From: Pedobacter sp. WC2423
GTDB lineage: Bacteria; Bacteroidota; Bacteroidia; Sphingobacteriales; Sphingobacteriaceae
DNA length: 64,000 nt
Assembly (NCBI RefSeq): GCF_040822065.1
Contig: NZ_CP162005.1
Location: 1,674,001 to 1,738,000 of the forward strand
Reading direction: 5' to 3'
Made by a program: the position numbers and the translations under genes. Under the pieces are notes generated by a model. That model was not told the DNA's origin and did no database searches. It saw only the letters and a list, made by a program, of their open reading frames with translations. Every line of letters begins with the position of its first letter. The first letter of the stretch is position 1. This document shows, piece after piece, positions 26,301 through 35,133 of this stretch.

Positions 26301-29300
26301 GATTAATGCATGACTACTTAATGCAACATTTTGCGTGAGTTTAAGCCGCGGAATTTTACTGTTTTTCTTTACCGGTGCCAAAGCAATCTCCTCTTCTTCT
26401 TCTATTTGCAGTGAAGGGATGCCCTGATGAAAAGCTTTAGCGTGGTTCATAGCTTCCTCTGGCGATGAATATTCATCCGCACTGGTAAAAAGATAATCAG
26501 CCTCAGGCGCATAACCCAGGCGATAGTTGAACTTCCAGCCACTGGCAACGGCTTCAGTTTTCAAAGTAAATTCCCGTTCCCTGATCAGCCTGATAATTTG
26601 CTGTTGCGCTTCCCTTGCTTCGCTTTCAGTCAAAAAAGTTGAATCGCAACTGGCTTCAGTTTCGCCATTATAGACCAGGTTAAGTTTAAAATCAGTCTTT
26701 CCCGAAATCTGGTAATTATTTTCATTACCCGCAAGCGTCAGCACAAAATAACAATGCTGCCTTGCCTCCTTGCTATTTCCAAAATCTCTTTCAGGATAAA
26801 ATTTAAAAGAATTGGCATTGTCCAGCAACTCATAAGTGAACTTGTCCGGCTTCCCGACAATCGTATTATTGATATCTATTTTAAATGATTTAACATCGAT
26901 AAACTTCAGCTGCTCCGGATAGGTTTTATTGAATTGTAAAGTCCCGGTCCTGCTTTTCAGCTTGCTTCCGCTCAACCAGTTTTTAGCCTCATTAATTTTA
27001 GGAACCAATTGTTGTTCCGCTGCATGAGCTTCGGGTTCCGAAACGAAAGAAACCGAAAGTTCACTTAAAATATCACCTTTATAGTCAACCAAATACACAT
27101 GATATCTATAGTTACTAATGAATATATCTTCTGATGCCGCTACACCGGAAAACATGCGGTTTAAATTAACGCTTACCGTTTCAGCCTCCTGCGGATTTTT
27201 ATATTTAGTACTAAAAAACACGGTGTTCCGGTCATCATACCGTAACTGCACCCCATACATTTTCTCCTGATTGAGGTAGTGTACTTTTAGTCTCGAAGGA
27301 TCTGACAAGGCAGTAAAGACACGATGTGCAATCTCTTCTGCTTCGGCTCTGGAATCAAATTTCTCCTGAAGGGCAAAATACGGCTGACCTGCAATTTTCA
27401 AGTTCACCACATATTGTTCATCATAGGTTGCAACCACGAAATTACACAGACTATGCAACTGCTTATTTTCAATTCCACTCAAAAACTTCGCCTCATTTTC
27501 AAAACCAGACAGATTAGCGTTGTTCCAGTTATTTTCAGCATAATCATAGGCTTTTCCACGGTTAGCGCTGATTTCATCATAGTTTACCAGGAAATTCTCT
27601 TTAGCCTTGATTGCAGCAGATGAAGCCTGCTGCCTGGACTGCTGACCATAAGAAAGCAAAGCGAGATCAGTGAACCGCTCTGCAAAACGAGCCAGCAGAT
27701 GATCCAGAAAAGTATTCCTTCTTTCTGCGTACAAATCATCATCTTCCATTATATGCTGCAAGTAATCACTAGCAGATACCATATTCATTTCCAGATCAAA
27801 AGAAACCTCACCTATACTATTTGTAAAGATACGGTAATTCTGTTCAAACGTTCCAATATAAGTTACGGTGCTTAACTGCAATTTCGCATCTGCGATCGTT
27901 TTAAAGCTGGTATGACTAATTAATGCAAACTGATCAGATGAACCATAGAGGTAATAATAGAGTGCAGTACTGTCCTCATTTAAAAACCCACTGCGATAAG
28001 AACTTGTATAAAAATCGTCCTTAAGTTCACTGAGTGCAATTTGTAAACTCGTCAGAGAACTGAAAGTAAATGCAGCAAGAGCAGTTGGATTTACAGGCTT
28101 GGTCAGGTTTAAACTGATTAGCTTATCCAGTTCAATTTTAGGAACAAGATGCACCAGAATACTGCCCTGCTCACTTGTCGCATTGCTTTGCTCAGCCCCT
28201 GCAGCAAAACGAAGCAAATGGTTCAAACCCGGGATAGCTTCCAGCTGGTTCAAAAAATAAGTATGTTTTTGAGCCTGATCTGCGGGTGATGCCATCGCAA
28301 ACAAAGACCTGATATTTTTCAGCTGCGATAAATAACCAGAAAGCAGCTGATCAAAAAACAAAAGGTACCCTTTGAGCTGCAATGCCTGCGCTTTCCTTAA
28401 ATCAGAAGCCTCATCGGGTAAGCCACCTTCAGCAATGCCGTATACGTCTGGAAAGTCGTTTTGTAATAAAGAATATTCATCCAGATCACTATGATAAATA
28501 CCTTTTGGAATATGCAGATCCAGGTATGGAGAAGGTGACTGATATAAAAACTTACCATTCGTATTCCAATCAATCTGAAATAATCCTTCGTATTTTTTGG
28601 TATCAAAAGTAAAAGGCAATCCATTTTTGGTAAACTGAAAACCAGAACAGTCCATAGAGAAATCCAGTACATGATTTTCAGGCAGTTTAAATTTCCAGTC
28701 AAAATTGGGCAATGCATCTTTACAATTTTTTAAGCCCAGTTTGTTTATTTTCTGTACCCCTTCTATCCCCAGGATCAGGCTATATACATCCGAAAGATGT
28801 ATTTCCTTTTTTAGTTTAAGACCTGTTAATTCATCGGTATCAATAAAACCATGGCTTTCAGTTAGGTTATAAGGACGACCCGCAAAAATCTCATCAATTG
28901 GCTTATTTTTATCCAATAGCTGCTGCAAAGTGTAAAAAACTGGTGAAGGTGAAAAAAACGTCCTCAGTTGCTGCGCGATACTGAGGTAAACTTTTTCCGG
29001 GTCAGCGTCTGCATTGAGCTCTATATTTGCACAAACCCCAAGCTGAAACTTACAAAGCAGGTGGACACCGGCAAAATCTTCGCAGAAATTGCGATGTGCC
29101 ATCAACCTCTCTTTTACTTTAGTATATAGGGAATCCAGATAGGTCTTTGCATCCAGATCGTTTTTAAAATCCCTTTCAATATTCTTTTCCGGCTCTATAT
29201 AAACGTGATACAAGCCATTTAAGAACTCGTCACAGTCCGTATTACCTGCAACCCCATTGCTGTCAGTTCCACCGCGCTTACAAAAATCTTTTTGATCCGT

Positions 29301-29678
29301 CGCTACTGTAAGCCAGGCATTTCTTACCCCATCAATATCAATCAGCAATTTTCGATAGTCAATAATTGTCAGCGGGTTACAGCTTAAAATCTCCGCAGGA
29401 CTGAAAAAATTGTTATCTTTTCCAACTGCTGCAGGATCAGGCGTAAAAATATCCGCTACAGGCAGATTAGTCCGGTAGCCCAGATCCAGAAGCGCATAAC
29501 AAAGCACTTCCAGGATCGTTATTCCGGGATCATGTACATTATGATCCGTCCATATCTTTCCAGAAAGCTGACCCAGATAAGCGATACCTTCTGTTCTTAA
29601 GCGCTCAAAGTCCAGATACTCCGGAAAACCAGAATTATTCTTGCTGATTACTTTAATATTTTGTTCCGTGTTTGCCAT
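23334..29678 (-). CDS. Giant eCIS baseplate protein (Pvc12-like) with internal repeats
   Basis: The start of this 2114-residue protein carries the Pvc12 baseplate signature LSGKIWTDHNVHDPGITILE followed by VLCYALLDLGYR. A second conserved segment is LRKAQALQLKGYLLFFDQLL. Between about residues 745 and 1420 a weak unit of 60-90 residues recurs: a Tyr-rich beta hairpin (YxFxLxxxxG), a second strand with S/T, then 's-x-E-A' and a helix. The C-terminal third is rich in Cys pairs (DPCGCNG, SSCCFASC, ECMDDCERC). It is about twice the length of Photorhabdus-type Pvc12. It probably forms baseplate wedges, and the repeats may face outward. It lies two bases after the 1556-aa gene. Confidence 0.82.
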   Translation of the reverse strand: MANTEQNIKVISKNNSGFPEYLDFERLRTEGIAYLGQLSGKIWTDHNVHDPGITILEVLCYALLDLGYRTNLPVADIFTPDPAAVGKDNNFFSPAEILSCNPLTIIDYRKLLIDIDGVRNAWLTVATDQKDFCKRGGTDSNGVAGNTDCDEFLNGLYHVYIEPEKNIERDFKNDLDAKTYLDSLYTKVKERLMAHRNFCEDFAGVHLLCKFQLGVCANIELNADADPEKVYLSIAQQLRTFFSPSPVFYTLQQLLDKNKPIDEIFAGRPYNLTESHGFIDTDELTGLKLKKEIHLSDVYSLILGIEGVQKINKLGLKNCKDALPNFDWKFKLPENHVLDFSMDCSGFQFTKNGLPFTFDTKKYEGLFQIDWNTNGKFLYQSPSPYLDLHIPKGIYHSDLDEYSLLQNDFPDVYGIAEGGLPDEASDLRKAQALQLKGYLLFFDQLLSGYLSQLKNIRSLFAMASPADQAQKHTYFLNQLEAIPGLNHLLRFAAGAEQSNATSEQGSILVHLVPKIELDKLISLNLTKPVNPTALAAFTFSSLTSLQIALSELKDDFYTSSYRSGFLNEDSTALYYYLYGSSDQFALISHTSFKTIADAKLQLSTVTYIGTFEQNYRIFTNSIGEVSFDLEMNMVSASDYLQHIMEDDDLYAERRNTFLDHLLARFAERFTDLALLSYGQQSRQQASSAAIKAKENFLVNYDEISANRGKAYDYAENNWNNANLSGFENEAKFLSGIENKQLHSLCNFVVATYDEQYVVNLKIAGQPYFALQEKFDSRAEAEEIAHRVFTALSDPSRLKVHYLNQEKMYGVQLRYDDRNTVFFSTKYKNPQEAETVSVNLNRMFSGVAASEDIFISNYRYHVYLVDYKGDILSELSVSFVSEPEAHAAEQQLVPKINEAKNWLSGSKLKSRTGTLQFNKTYPEQLKFIDVKSFKIDINNTIVGKPDKFTYELLDNANSFKFYPERDFGNSKEARQHCYFVLTLAGNENNYQISGKTDFKLNLVYNGETEASCDSTFLTESEAREAQQQIIRLIREREFTLKTEAVASGWKFNYRLGYAPEADYLFTSADEYSSPEEAMNHAKAFHQGIPSLQIEEEEEIALAPVKKNSKIPRLKLTQNVALSSHALIRNAFEEQKTIALLKKNDQPKAFKGAVEIDESNGAGRYVYRLVDKDHAMAFYRENYPDKDQAELSRRKVARMLRQNLRYLQLCLGGDIIHQVAGKGSSLYRYQLKAHNYFYTSGELSGEEMVLFESTMTYTSKEMAFQAFEENYFYVLELASVPENYGRLIGLQEDPAAFVFIPEATRIEIQNHGEGDIVQLMSELIRSYPIKRVGCGSEQFNDLFCGTADPAATDPCKTGKSRQQVYYFVTGTGGKESGQWYSLKYYQTVEECSKEFLLFIALLKYPGNLYVDCDPCAKQQEPVYKIFLREVLAESYARFISEADAWGKEGLEKFICAVQSELGFHHYQKREDCCYTFYLSCGEDLVVHPCVYPTQKRRNEVLNEIYEQFNKFVQEQSYALRADDKELLLLDEAGNPFARQTITGQMGCELVMRLIDVIVDVNSFYQEKGGELFLLDSAGNLILQSYTQDYGMERWKETLKLFACYFPVLRTKNETTGVYRYHIELRFPGFTACADEVKEEDPCGCNGKGAEPVCELAWKSSCCFASCEEAMQVLDYIREVLGSFENYQPVLGCTPDSFGIALNFNNRKTAGSLSANRRVISGERIAFNPQCYESVQMVCSAVERTKYLTNAEGLHAVEHILLRPGSAADCECRDDLYYGESKRQCDYQWVVTDDDPCSEARNVCFVPGSDPYSFIATVVLPAWPARFRAVNSRLLMEDILYRLAPAHVLLRVLWLAPHDFCCFESKYKNWHRWLAEKKTCAADFSVCDFLEFLFRRNYECMDDCERCLPDEIAAPQTHPCLEVKTTKEDQNRFLNQVNKAFCWNPVQCNGYEFIACEQVKLERENKINVNEQEAFKNKRIAMYRSSASHIGEHLKKNVTLPDVLIFLDEKELTAEKFETIVTTIIRNQKPLGKGAVALNQHQVLHLLENAVGYMLDNLCFNEDGDFKKLSTAFEKMRKAKIDLAAVYNHWDALEMKKYLPDLSIENIKSLFTGSNMV

Positions 29679-29680
29679 AA

Positions 29681-32600
29681 TTATGCTTTCTTGCGAAAAC
29701 TCATTCTCTCGTTACAATATTTACTATTGGCCGGGATGTCTACCCAGCTTTCACAATCCTGTTGTTGAATAGAGATATCAATGTCTCCAGCAATCAGGAT
29801 CGAGCGCGGACTGATTGGCCAGACCTGGTTTTCTACAGAAACCCAGGTCTGGCCCTCTTCATGCTGCATTTTAAGCTCCAGGATATAATCCAGATAATCC
29901 CGCGTTTCTAAAAAGCCTATGATATCCGATTGATTGATCGGCTGTCCAAAAGTCAGCTTATCATATAATCCGATTGCCCATGGTGCCAGAAACTCCTGCA
30001 GATCCCGCCTAAGCTTATCCTTATAAAAACTTTCATCTTTCCCCGGATACAGCTTTACTTTTAAACAGAAATTCACCTTTTCATACCTTGGGTTCATTAC
30101 CCGCAGCCTTACAAATGGAGAACTTCTTTGTTGCAAATAAGCCTGTATTTCATCCAGTAAACTCACCGGAACCCGCGGTTCAAATTGCTGCGCAGCCTTC
30201 AGTTGATTCAGATCCGGGATCACCGCAAGCAACACATAACCCGGCGCTATGGGCATATCATTTAAATAACGATACGCATTCAATCCAAAGCTATGGTTTA
30301 TACACTTCACCTTAAACAACTGAGGAAAAGCTTCTAAAGCCATCCTTTCGTAATCGAATTTCTGTATTACTCTTCCCTTATGCCGCAACAGTTCACTGAT
30401 CCGGACATAAAAATGCCCCTCCGCTTCCGGAACCTTTCCACCAAAAGAATCAAAGGGTTGGCTTACTTTTTTAACCGATGAATCAGCTTCATTGAGTTTA
30501 GCCAGCGATCCTGAAGTCAGCGGCTTTGCCAGGCGCAATTGATCATTCAATACCTCATTGGTAAAAGTTGCCTGGACAGCCTGCGTATAGATGCCCATGA
30601 TTTCACTCAGAGACAAACTACGTTCAGCAACCGCTGCCTTGATCCAATGTAAACCTTTAGGCAGGATTGTATTTTCACTGGTCATATTAGCGGGCAAGGC
30701 AAACTTCACAATACCCGAAGTGGTCAGCTCATCTGTATGGTCTTCCAATACTTCAAAACCTTCGCGCAATACTTTCCAGCTATTATTTTCCAGATAATAC
30801 CATTGTACTTTCACTCTTCCGGATTCAGAATCGGCCGTAGCTTCGGCCAGCTGAAACAGTATATTCAGCTGACTGCCAGGCTGTAAATCTTTTAACCCGA
30901 TAAACAAAGTTCCTTCGTCACAAAAAGTCGGAAAGAGTGCGGGATGCTGCTCCAGGTCCTCAACTTTACTGGTGTTCTGATAAGGATAGAGATGAATCAT
31001 CGCTATATCTTTAACCTGGGCTGCAGCTTTATAATCAATTCCTATATTCTTCAGAATTGGTGTCCAGGGTTCATTGGGAATCACGACCTGCTTTTCTCCG
31101 AATAATCCTGTAAAAATGCCTCCCGTATCTATAGTATCCAGAATAGCATCAAATTTATTCCTGATAACAGTTTTCAAATCATCTTCAATACCAGTTAAAT
31201 TGGCATTTAAAAGATTAAAAAGATCAGTGATGAAATCTTTAACCTTATTGTTAATCTGATTCCGTTTACCCGCAGCCAAAGTACCGACATCAAGACCAGC
31301 TCCAAATAACGTGGGGATATCAATTACTGCAATAGCGACTACATCATTTAACAGATTTTTACACTGGGAGATCAGGCCATTCAGAAGCACTGGATTAGCA
31401 GAACTGCCTATTTTATTTCCAATGATCGTAATCAGTTCCGTCAAAATCCCGTTGAGAGCAGAGTTCAGCACATTGGAAGCTACTTCAATCACCTTAGGCC
31501 CTATATTTCCAAAGAATATGGACATATCAAAAACCATTGGAATCCCTTCCTGCACGTAAACGGCTCCATTAATCAAATCCGGATACCGGCCAAATGCCAT
31601 CATTTGTCGTGCAAGCACATAAGAATAATCCTTGTGCATAAAATCCTGTCCCTGAAGGGTAATCCTTAAAAATCCATCTGAAGAATCAGCCTGATAAGCT
31701 CCCAAAGGCTCTTTACCCAAGTTAAATTGTTGTGTTAAATCAAACTGAGGCCCATTTCCAGGAATCAAATCATCATGGATTATTTTTATGGTTTGCTCAA
31801 AAACAGTATTGGAAGCACAAAATGAAGCTTTTGCATTGGAAAAGAAAAGCCGCCTGTTGTTATCAGTAGTAACCGGATTTACCACCGTATTGGTAAAAGG
31901 CGGGTTTAACTTCTCTTTCGCCCAGGCACCTTTTTCCAGTACCGCCAGGTTAATTTCAAAATCACAATCATTTAATCCATAAACCTCTTTAATATTTGGC
32001 GGCGTTGCACAATCATGGTAATTTTTCCTGACTACATATCCCTTGTAATACTCATTGAAATTGGAAGGTTTCCCCTTCCAGTTCAGATTCAAGTTAACTT
32101 CTGTCCACTTTTTGCGAAAAACCTCAGCCGATCCGATATAAAAATTAGGGCCAACCAGGTTTGGATGTGCCAATGGTGGATTTGCCGGATCAACCACATC
32201 AAAATCAATGATCGAAGGTCTGGTCCCAAAAGGATAAACAGGCCCATTTACATTTTGTAAACTTTCATCATTCTGTACAATAAAATTCTTAAGTCCGCAG
32301 ACTGAAACATCGATCCGCGTTTGGTTATCTGCAGAAATCTTTACATTTCTAAAGAAATGATAGAGAGAAACCAGTTGATACGCATCTTTGGACTGCCTTT
32401 CACAGCAATCTTCAAAATTACCTGCCGAAATATCCTGTTTCCACTGAATGCGACCATCCAGTTCGATTTTCACCAATGGCATTGTCGTATCCAGCTCTTC
32501 TTTCAATGCCTCAGCATTATAAAAAGTAACCGCATCGTGTTCCGGCGACAGCAATGCGCTGATCTGCAGGGTAAAATCACCATTTGCAGCTAAACTACCC

Positions 32601-34351
32601 ATGGTGATAGTGGGTACTTCTGCCGGAGCAATCCACCGCTTCTCTCCACTAAAAAGCAGGTTTAATGCTTTAACTGGTTTAAAAATATCAGCCAGGATTT
32701 TTCTGTCTTCCGGATCAGCAACTGCATTGTTATATTCAGCCAACGTCAGCGTTTTTTCAAATAACAATGTTTGAACAGGGCCATAACATAGCTTTTCTGC
32801 CGATTCCCACGTCTCTTTAATCAGTATCTTGTCCAGCGTTTCTTTCAGGTCTTTACGAATCCCTTTTTTTGAAGCCATCGCCACCAGATCGCGGTTGATA
32901 TAATAATAGGTCTGCCCCAGTACTGTTTTTACACCTTCATATAAATCACGGGCCCCATAAAAATCCGGATACGCAGCCGCAGCTGATAATGAATTGCAAT
33001 AATCATCAATTAAAGTGCAGGAAAGCGTAATATCCACTTGCCTTGTTCCTTCATTGAGCAATAATACCGGTGAAGCGAGCGCAAAGCCTAACCGGGCATT
33101 GGGATAAGGCTTGATAAATTTATTTTCCGGATCTGTGTATTTACTGAGAACCGCACCCATTGCAGGCCAGCTTACCGTAACCCCCTCCTGAAACTCTTTG
33201 CCCAGCCCATCCGCTCTACCGGCATCGGGTGCTATGTATACACCTGCTGCATAAGTATTTATTCCGTGAACCTGGTTATTGATGAAAAGTGTACGTTTTT
33301 CTGCAACCTGCGTTTTGTTTACGACAATCTCATCATCCAGTGCAAACAGGATTTCCACCTTATTGCTGTCTTTACCATCCTTAATCACCAGCCCTTCTTT
33401 CAGCAGATATTGATCCAGCTGACTCTGAATTTCAAAAACCAGGTGCACTTTATCCGGGACAGCTTCTTTAGATTTAAGGCGGAGTACTTCTTTATAAAAA
33501 AAATCAAGATGCTTTTTACTGAATGTATTTAAATCATCCTGCAAATGCCGGAATAGTTTAAGGAAAGCGAAGAGTAACGCGAGATGTGGTGTATGCTTTT
33601 CTTTCAGTTCCTCATTCAAGGAAAAAAGACTTTGTTCCATGCTCAGCTCTGCCGTACCTTCTAATACCTGTATGGCTTCCAGAAAAGGCGTAAACAACTG
33701 AGCCAGTTCATCCCGGAGCGCAATTAAACGTTTCCTTTTAGTACTGCCCTTCGCCATAAAAGAAGCCGTATCAAAATTAGCATAAGTATCAGTAAGCTCC
33801 AGGTTCCAAACCTCATTGCTCAGCAGCTCATTAAAGTCTATTGGCTTAACATGAAACCATTTAACGCTGGCATTTAAACAAACAATAAATAGCTTAAGTG
33901 GTGTCGTCAGCTTATCTTTGATTAGTTTATCCAGCAATGGCTCTACTGGCAAACCGCTATTTTTAAGCTGGCTGCTCCAGGTATTCAAAGGTCTGATCAG
34001 CCTGTAATAACTATATCGCAATAGCAACTGAAGACTCGCTTTGCCTGGCTTCTGATCAAATAAAGTATGATAAAAATCCAGTCGGTCAGTGATTTTATTC
34101 TTGTCGTATTTTAAGATGGATGTTAATGTAAAAGGTAAGCTCTGCTGAAAAAAAGGCTGCCAGTCTGTAACGTTCAGGTCCTTATCATAGTAATTAATAT
34201 TTCTGGACAACAGTACAAAATAATCCAGTAAATCAGCTAAACTTCTGCCATCAATTTTTGCAGCACCAGCCCCCAAATCGTCCATCACCCGCTGATGCTG
34301 GCTTACACCTGGATCATTCTGGAAAGGATGTATCAGCGTTTTACATTCCAT
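29681..34351 (-). CDS. Baseplate J-like protein (Pvc11-like)
   Basis: The 1556-residue protein begins with the family's opening (LADLLDYFVLLSRNINYYDK) and ends with the baseplate-J/gp6-like region: VRISELLRHKGRVIQKFDYE, AIPDLNQLKAAQQFEPRVPV with small variations, and FLAPWAIGLYDKLTFGQPIN followed by QSDIIGFLETRDYLDYI. A Leu/Ile-rich insertion near 990-1110 may be a coiled or beta-helical spacer. It should form the inner baseplate wedge with the 2114-aa protein. It follows the gp25 gene by 27 bases. Confidence 0.85.
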   Translation of the reverse strand: MECKTLIHPFQNDPGVSQHQRVMDDLGAGAAKIDGRSLADLLDYFVLLSRNINYYDKDLNVTDWQPFFQQSLPFTLTSILKYDKNKITDRLDFYHTLFDQKPGKASLQLLLRYSYYRLIRPLNTWSSQLKNSGLPVEPLLDKLIKDKLTTPLKLFIVCLNASVKWFHVKPIDFNELLSNEVWNLELTDTYANFDTASFMAKGSTKRKRLIALRDELAQLFTPFLEAIQVLEGTAELSMEQSLFSLNEELKEKHTPHLALLFAFLKLFRHLQDDLNTFSKKHLDFFYKEVLRLKSKEAVPDKVHLVFEIQSQLDQYLLKEGLVIKDGKDSNKVEILFALDDEIVVNKTQVAEKRTLFINNQVHGINTYAAGVYIAPDAGRADGLGKEFQEGVTVSWPAMGAVLSKYTDPENKFIKPYPNARLGFALASPVLLLNEGTRQVDITLSCTLIDDYCNSLSAAAAYPDFYGARDLYEGVKTVLGQTYYYINRDLVAMASKKGIRKDLKETLDKILIKETWESAEKLCYGPVQTLLFEKTLTLAEYNNAVADPEDRKILADIFKPVKALNLLFSGEKRWIAPAEVPTITMGSLAANGDFTLQISALLSPEHDAVTFYNAEALKEELDTTMPLVKIELDGRIQWKQDISAGNFEDCCERQSKDAYQLVSLYHFFRNVKISADNQTRIDVSVCGLKNFIVQNDESLQNVNGPVYPFGTRPSIIDFDVVDPANPPLAHPNLVGPNFYIGSAEVFRKKWTEVNLNLNWKGKPSNFNEYYKGYVVRKNYHDCATPPNIKEVYGLNDCDFEINLAVLEKGAWAKEKLNPPFTNTVVNPVTTDNNRRLFFSNAKASFCASNTVFEQTIKIIHDDLIPGNGPQFDLTQQFNLGKEPLGAYQADSSDGFLRITLQGQDFMHKDYSYVLARQMMAFGRYPDLINGAVYVQEGIPMVFDMSIFFGNIGPKVIEVASNVLNSALNGILTELITIIGNKIGSSANPVLLNGLISQCKNLLNDVVAIAVIDIPTLFGAGLDVGTLAAGKRNQINNKVKDFITDLFNLLNANLTGIEDDLKTVIRNKFDAILDTIDTGGIFTGLFGEKQVVIPNEPWTPILKNIGIDYKAAAQVKDIAMIHLYPYQNTSKVEDLEQHPALFPTFCDEGTLFIGLKDLQPGSQLNILFQLAEATADSESGRVKVQWYYLENNSWKVLREGFEVLEDHTDELTTSGIVKFALPANMTSENTILPKGLHWIKAAVAERSLSLSEIMGIYTQAVQATFTNEVLNDQLRLAKPLTSGSLAKLNEADSSVKKVSQPFDSFGGKVPEAEGHFYVRISELLRHKGRVIQKFDYERMALEAFPQLFKVKCINHSFGLNAYRYLNDMPIAPGYVLLAVIPDLNQLKAAQQFEPRVPVSLLDEIQAYLQQRSSPFVRLRVMNPRYEKVNFCLKVKLYPGKDESFYKDKLRRDLQEFLAPWAIGLYDKLTFGQPINQSDIIGFLETRDYLDYILELKMQHEEGQTWVSVENQVWPISPRSILIAGDIDISIQQQDCESWVDIPANSKYCNERMSFRKKA

Positions 34352-34378
34352 AGTATCATTGAATTAAGCGGTCAGATT

Positions 34379-34804
34379 TTAAATTGGTTTTAACGCTTCA
34401 TTTTTATAGTAATCATAGACATAATTAAACCTCGAATTAGTGCCTGGTATTGAGTATTCAATGCTGATGGTAAACCTGCCCTCAATCAAATCGAAGGACT
34501 CGCTTGCAGTAACTTCTATTTTCTCTGTCTTGATCCTGGGTTCATAAAACAGAATTGCATTCGTTACCCGGTCTTTGAGATACCCGATCACAGAGTTATT
34601 CAGCGTCTCGAAAACATAATCTGCCAAATCACATCCATATTGCGGCTGCATTACCCGTTCTCCCAAAGCTGTAGAAAGCAGGATATTTAAGCTTTGTTCA
34701 ATATCCTGCTCTGCGCTAACCAGTTCTACTGAACGGGAATCAGGATTAAACTCTGGTGGAAATGACCACCCTGTTCCAAGAAATGAATTAGAAGAATTAT
34801 CCAT
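34379..34804 (-). CDS. gp25-like baseplate wedge protein (Pvc9-like)
   Basis: This 141-residue protein has the GPW/gp25 fold signature: TALGERVMQPQYGCDLADYV and DRVTNAILFYEPRIKTEKIE. gp25-like proteins join the baseplate wedge to the first sheath ring. The ATG at 34804 (MDNSSNSFLGTGWSFPP) is chosen over a TTG six codons upstream because it matches the usual family start. It lies 34 bases after the PAAR gene. Confidence 0.92.
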   Translation of the reverse strand: MDNSSNSFLGTGWSFPPEFNPDSRSVELVSAEQDIEQSLNILLSTALGERVMQPQYGCDLADYVFETLNNSVIGYLKDRVTNAILFYEPRIKTEKIEVTASESFDLIEGRFTISIEYSIPGTNSRFNYVYDYYKNEALKPI

Positions 34805-34838
34805 ATCAATAAATTTTAACAACTATTAATTTGTTCCA

Positions 34839-35129
34839 CTAACCACCAATCTGTACGGTTGGCAGACCTGCCACAATTACGCCACCATGTGCAGTCAGAT
34901 CACCTTGTCTGGCTGCAGGTTTCCCGCCGATCAATACTGTTGAAGAGCCCTTTACAATCGTATCTGGCGGGCCAATACAGACTAAAAGATCCCCTACAAC
35001 CGCAGCAGGCAGGCTTCCGATTAAAACCGTTGGTACACCATGTCCGGTAACCGGCCCTCCAACATGCGGCACCACCCCGGTAACCATGGGGCAAACATGC
35101 ATATCAGTTATTCTTGCTGCTGAAGGCAT
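34839..35129 (-). CDS. PAAR-repeat tip protein (Pvc10-like)
   Basis: The 96-residue protein is a PAAR tip with the Pro-Ala-Ala-Arg repeats: MPSAARITDMHVCPM, LIGSLPAAVVGDLLVCIGPP and LIGGKPAARQGDLTAHGG. Cys and His residues that bind a tip metal ion are present. It caps the spike made by the preceding gene, whose stop lies four bases upstream. There is no toxin extension on this PAAR protein. The ATG at 35129 is preferred to a GTG one codon upstream. Confidence 0.93.
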   Translation of the reverse strand: MPSAARITDMHVCPMVTGVVPHVGGPVTGHGVPTVLIGSLPAAVVGDLLVCIGPPDTIVKGSSTVLIGGKPAARQGDLTAHGGVIVAGLPTVQIGG

Positions 35130-35133
35130 CACA

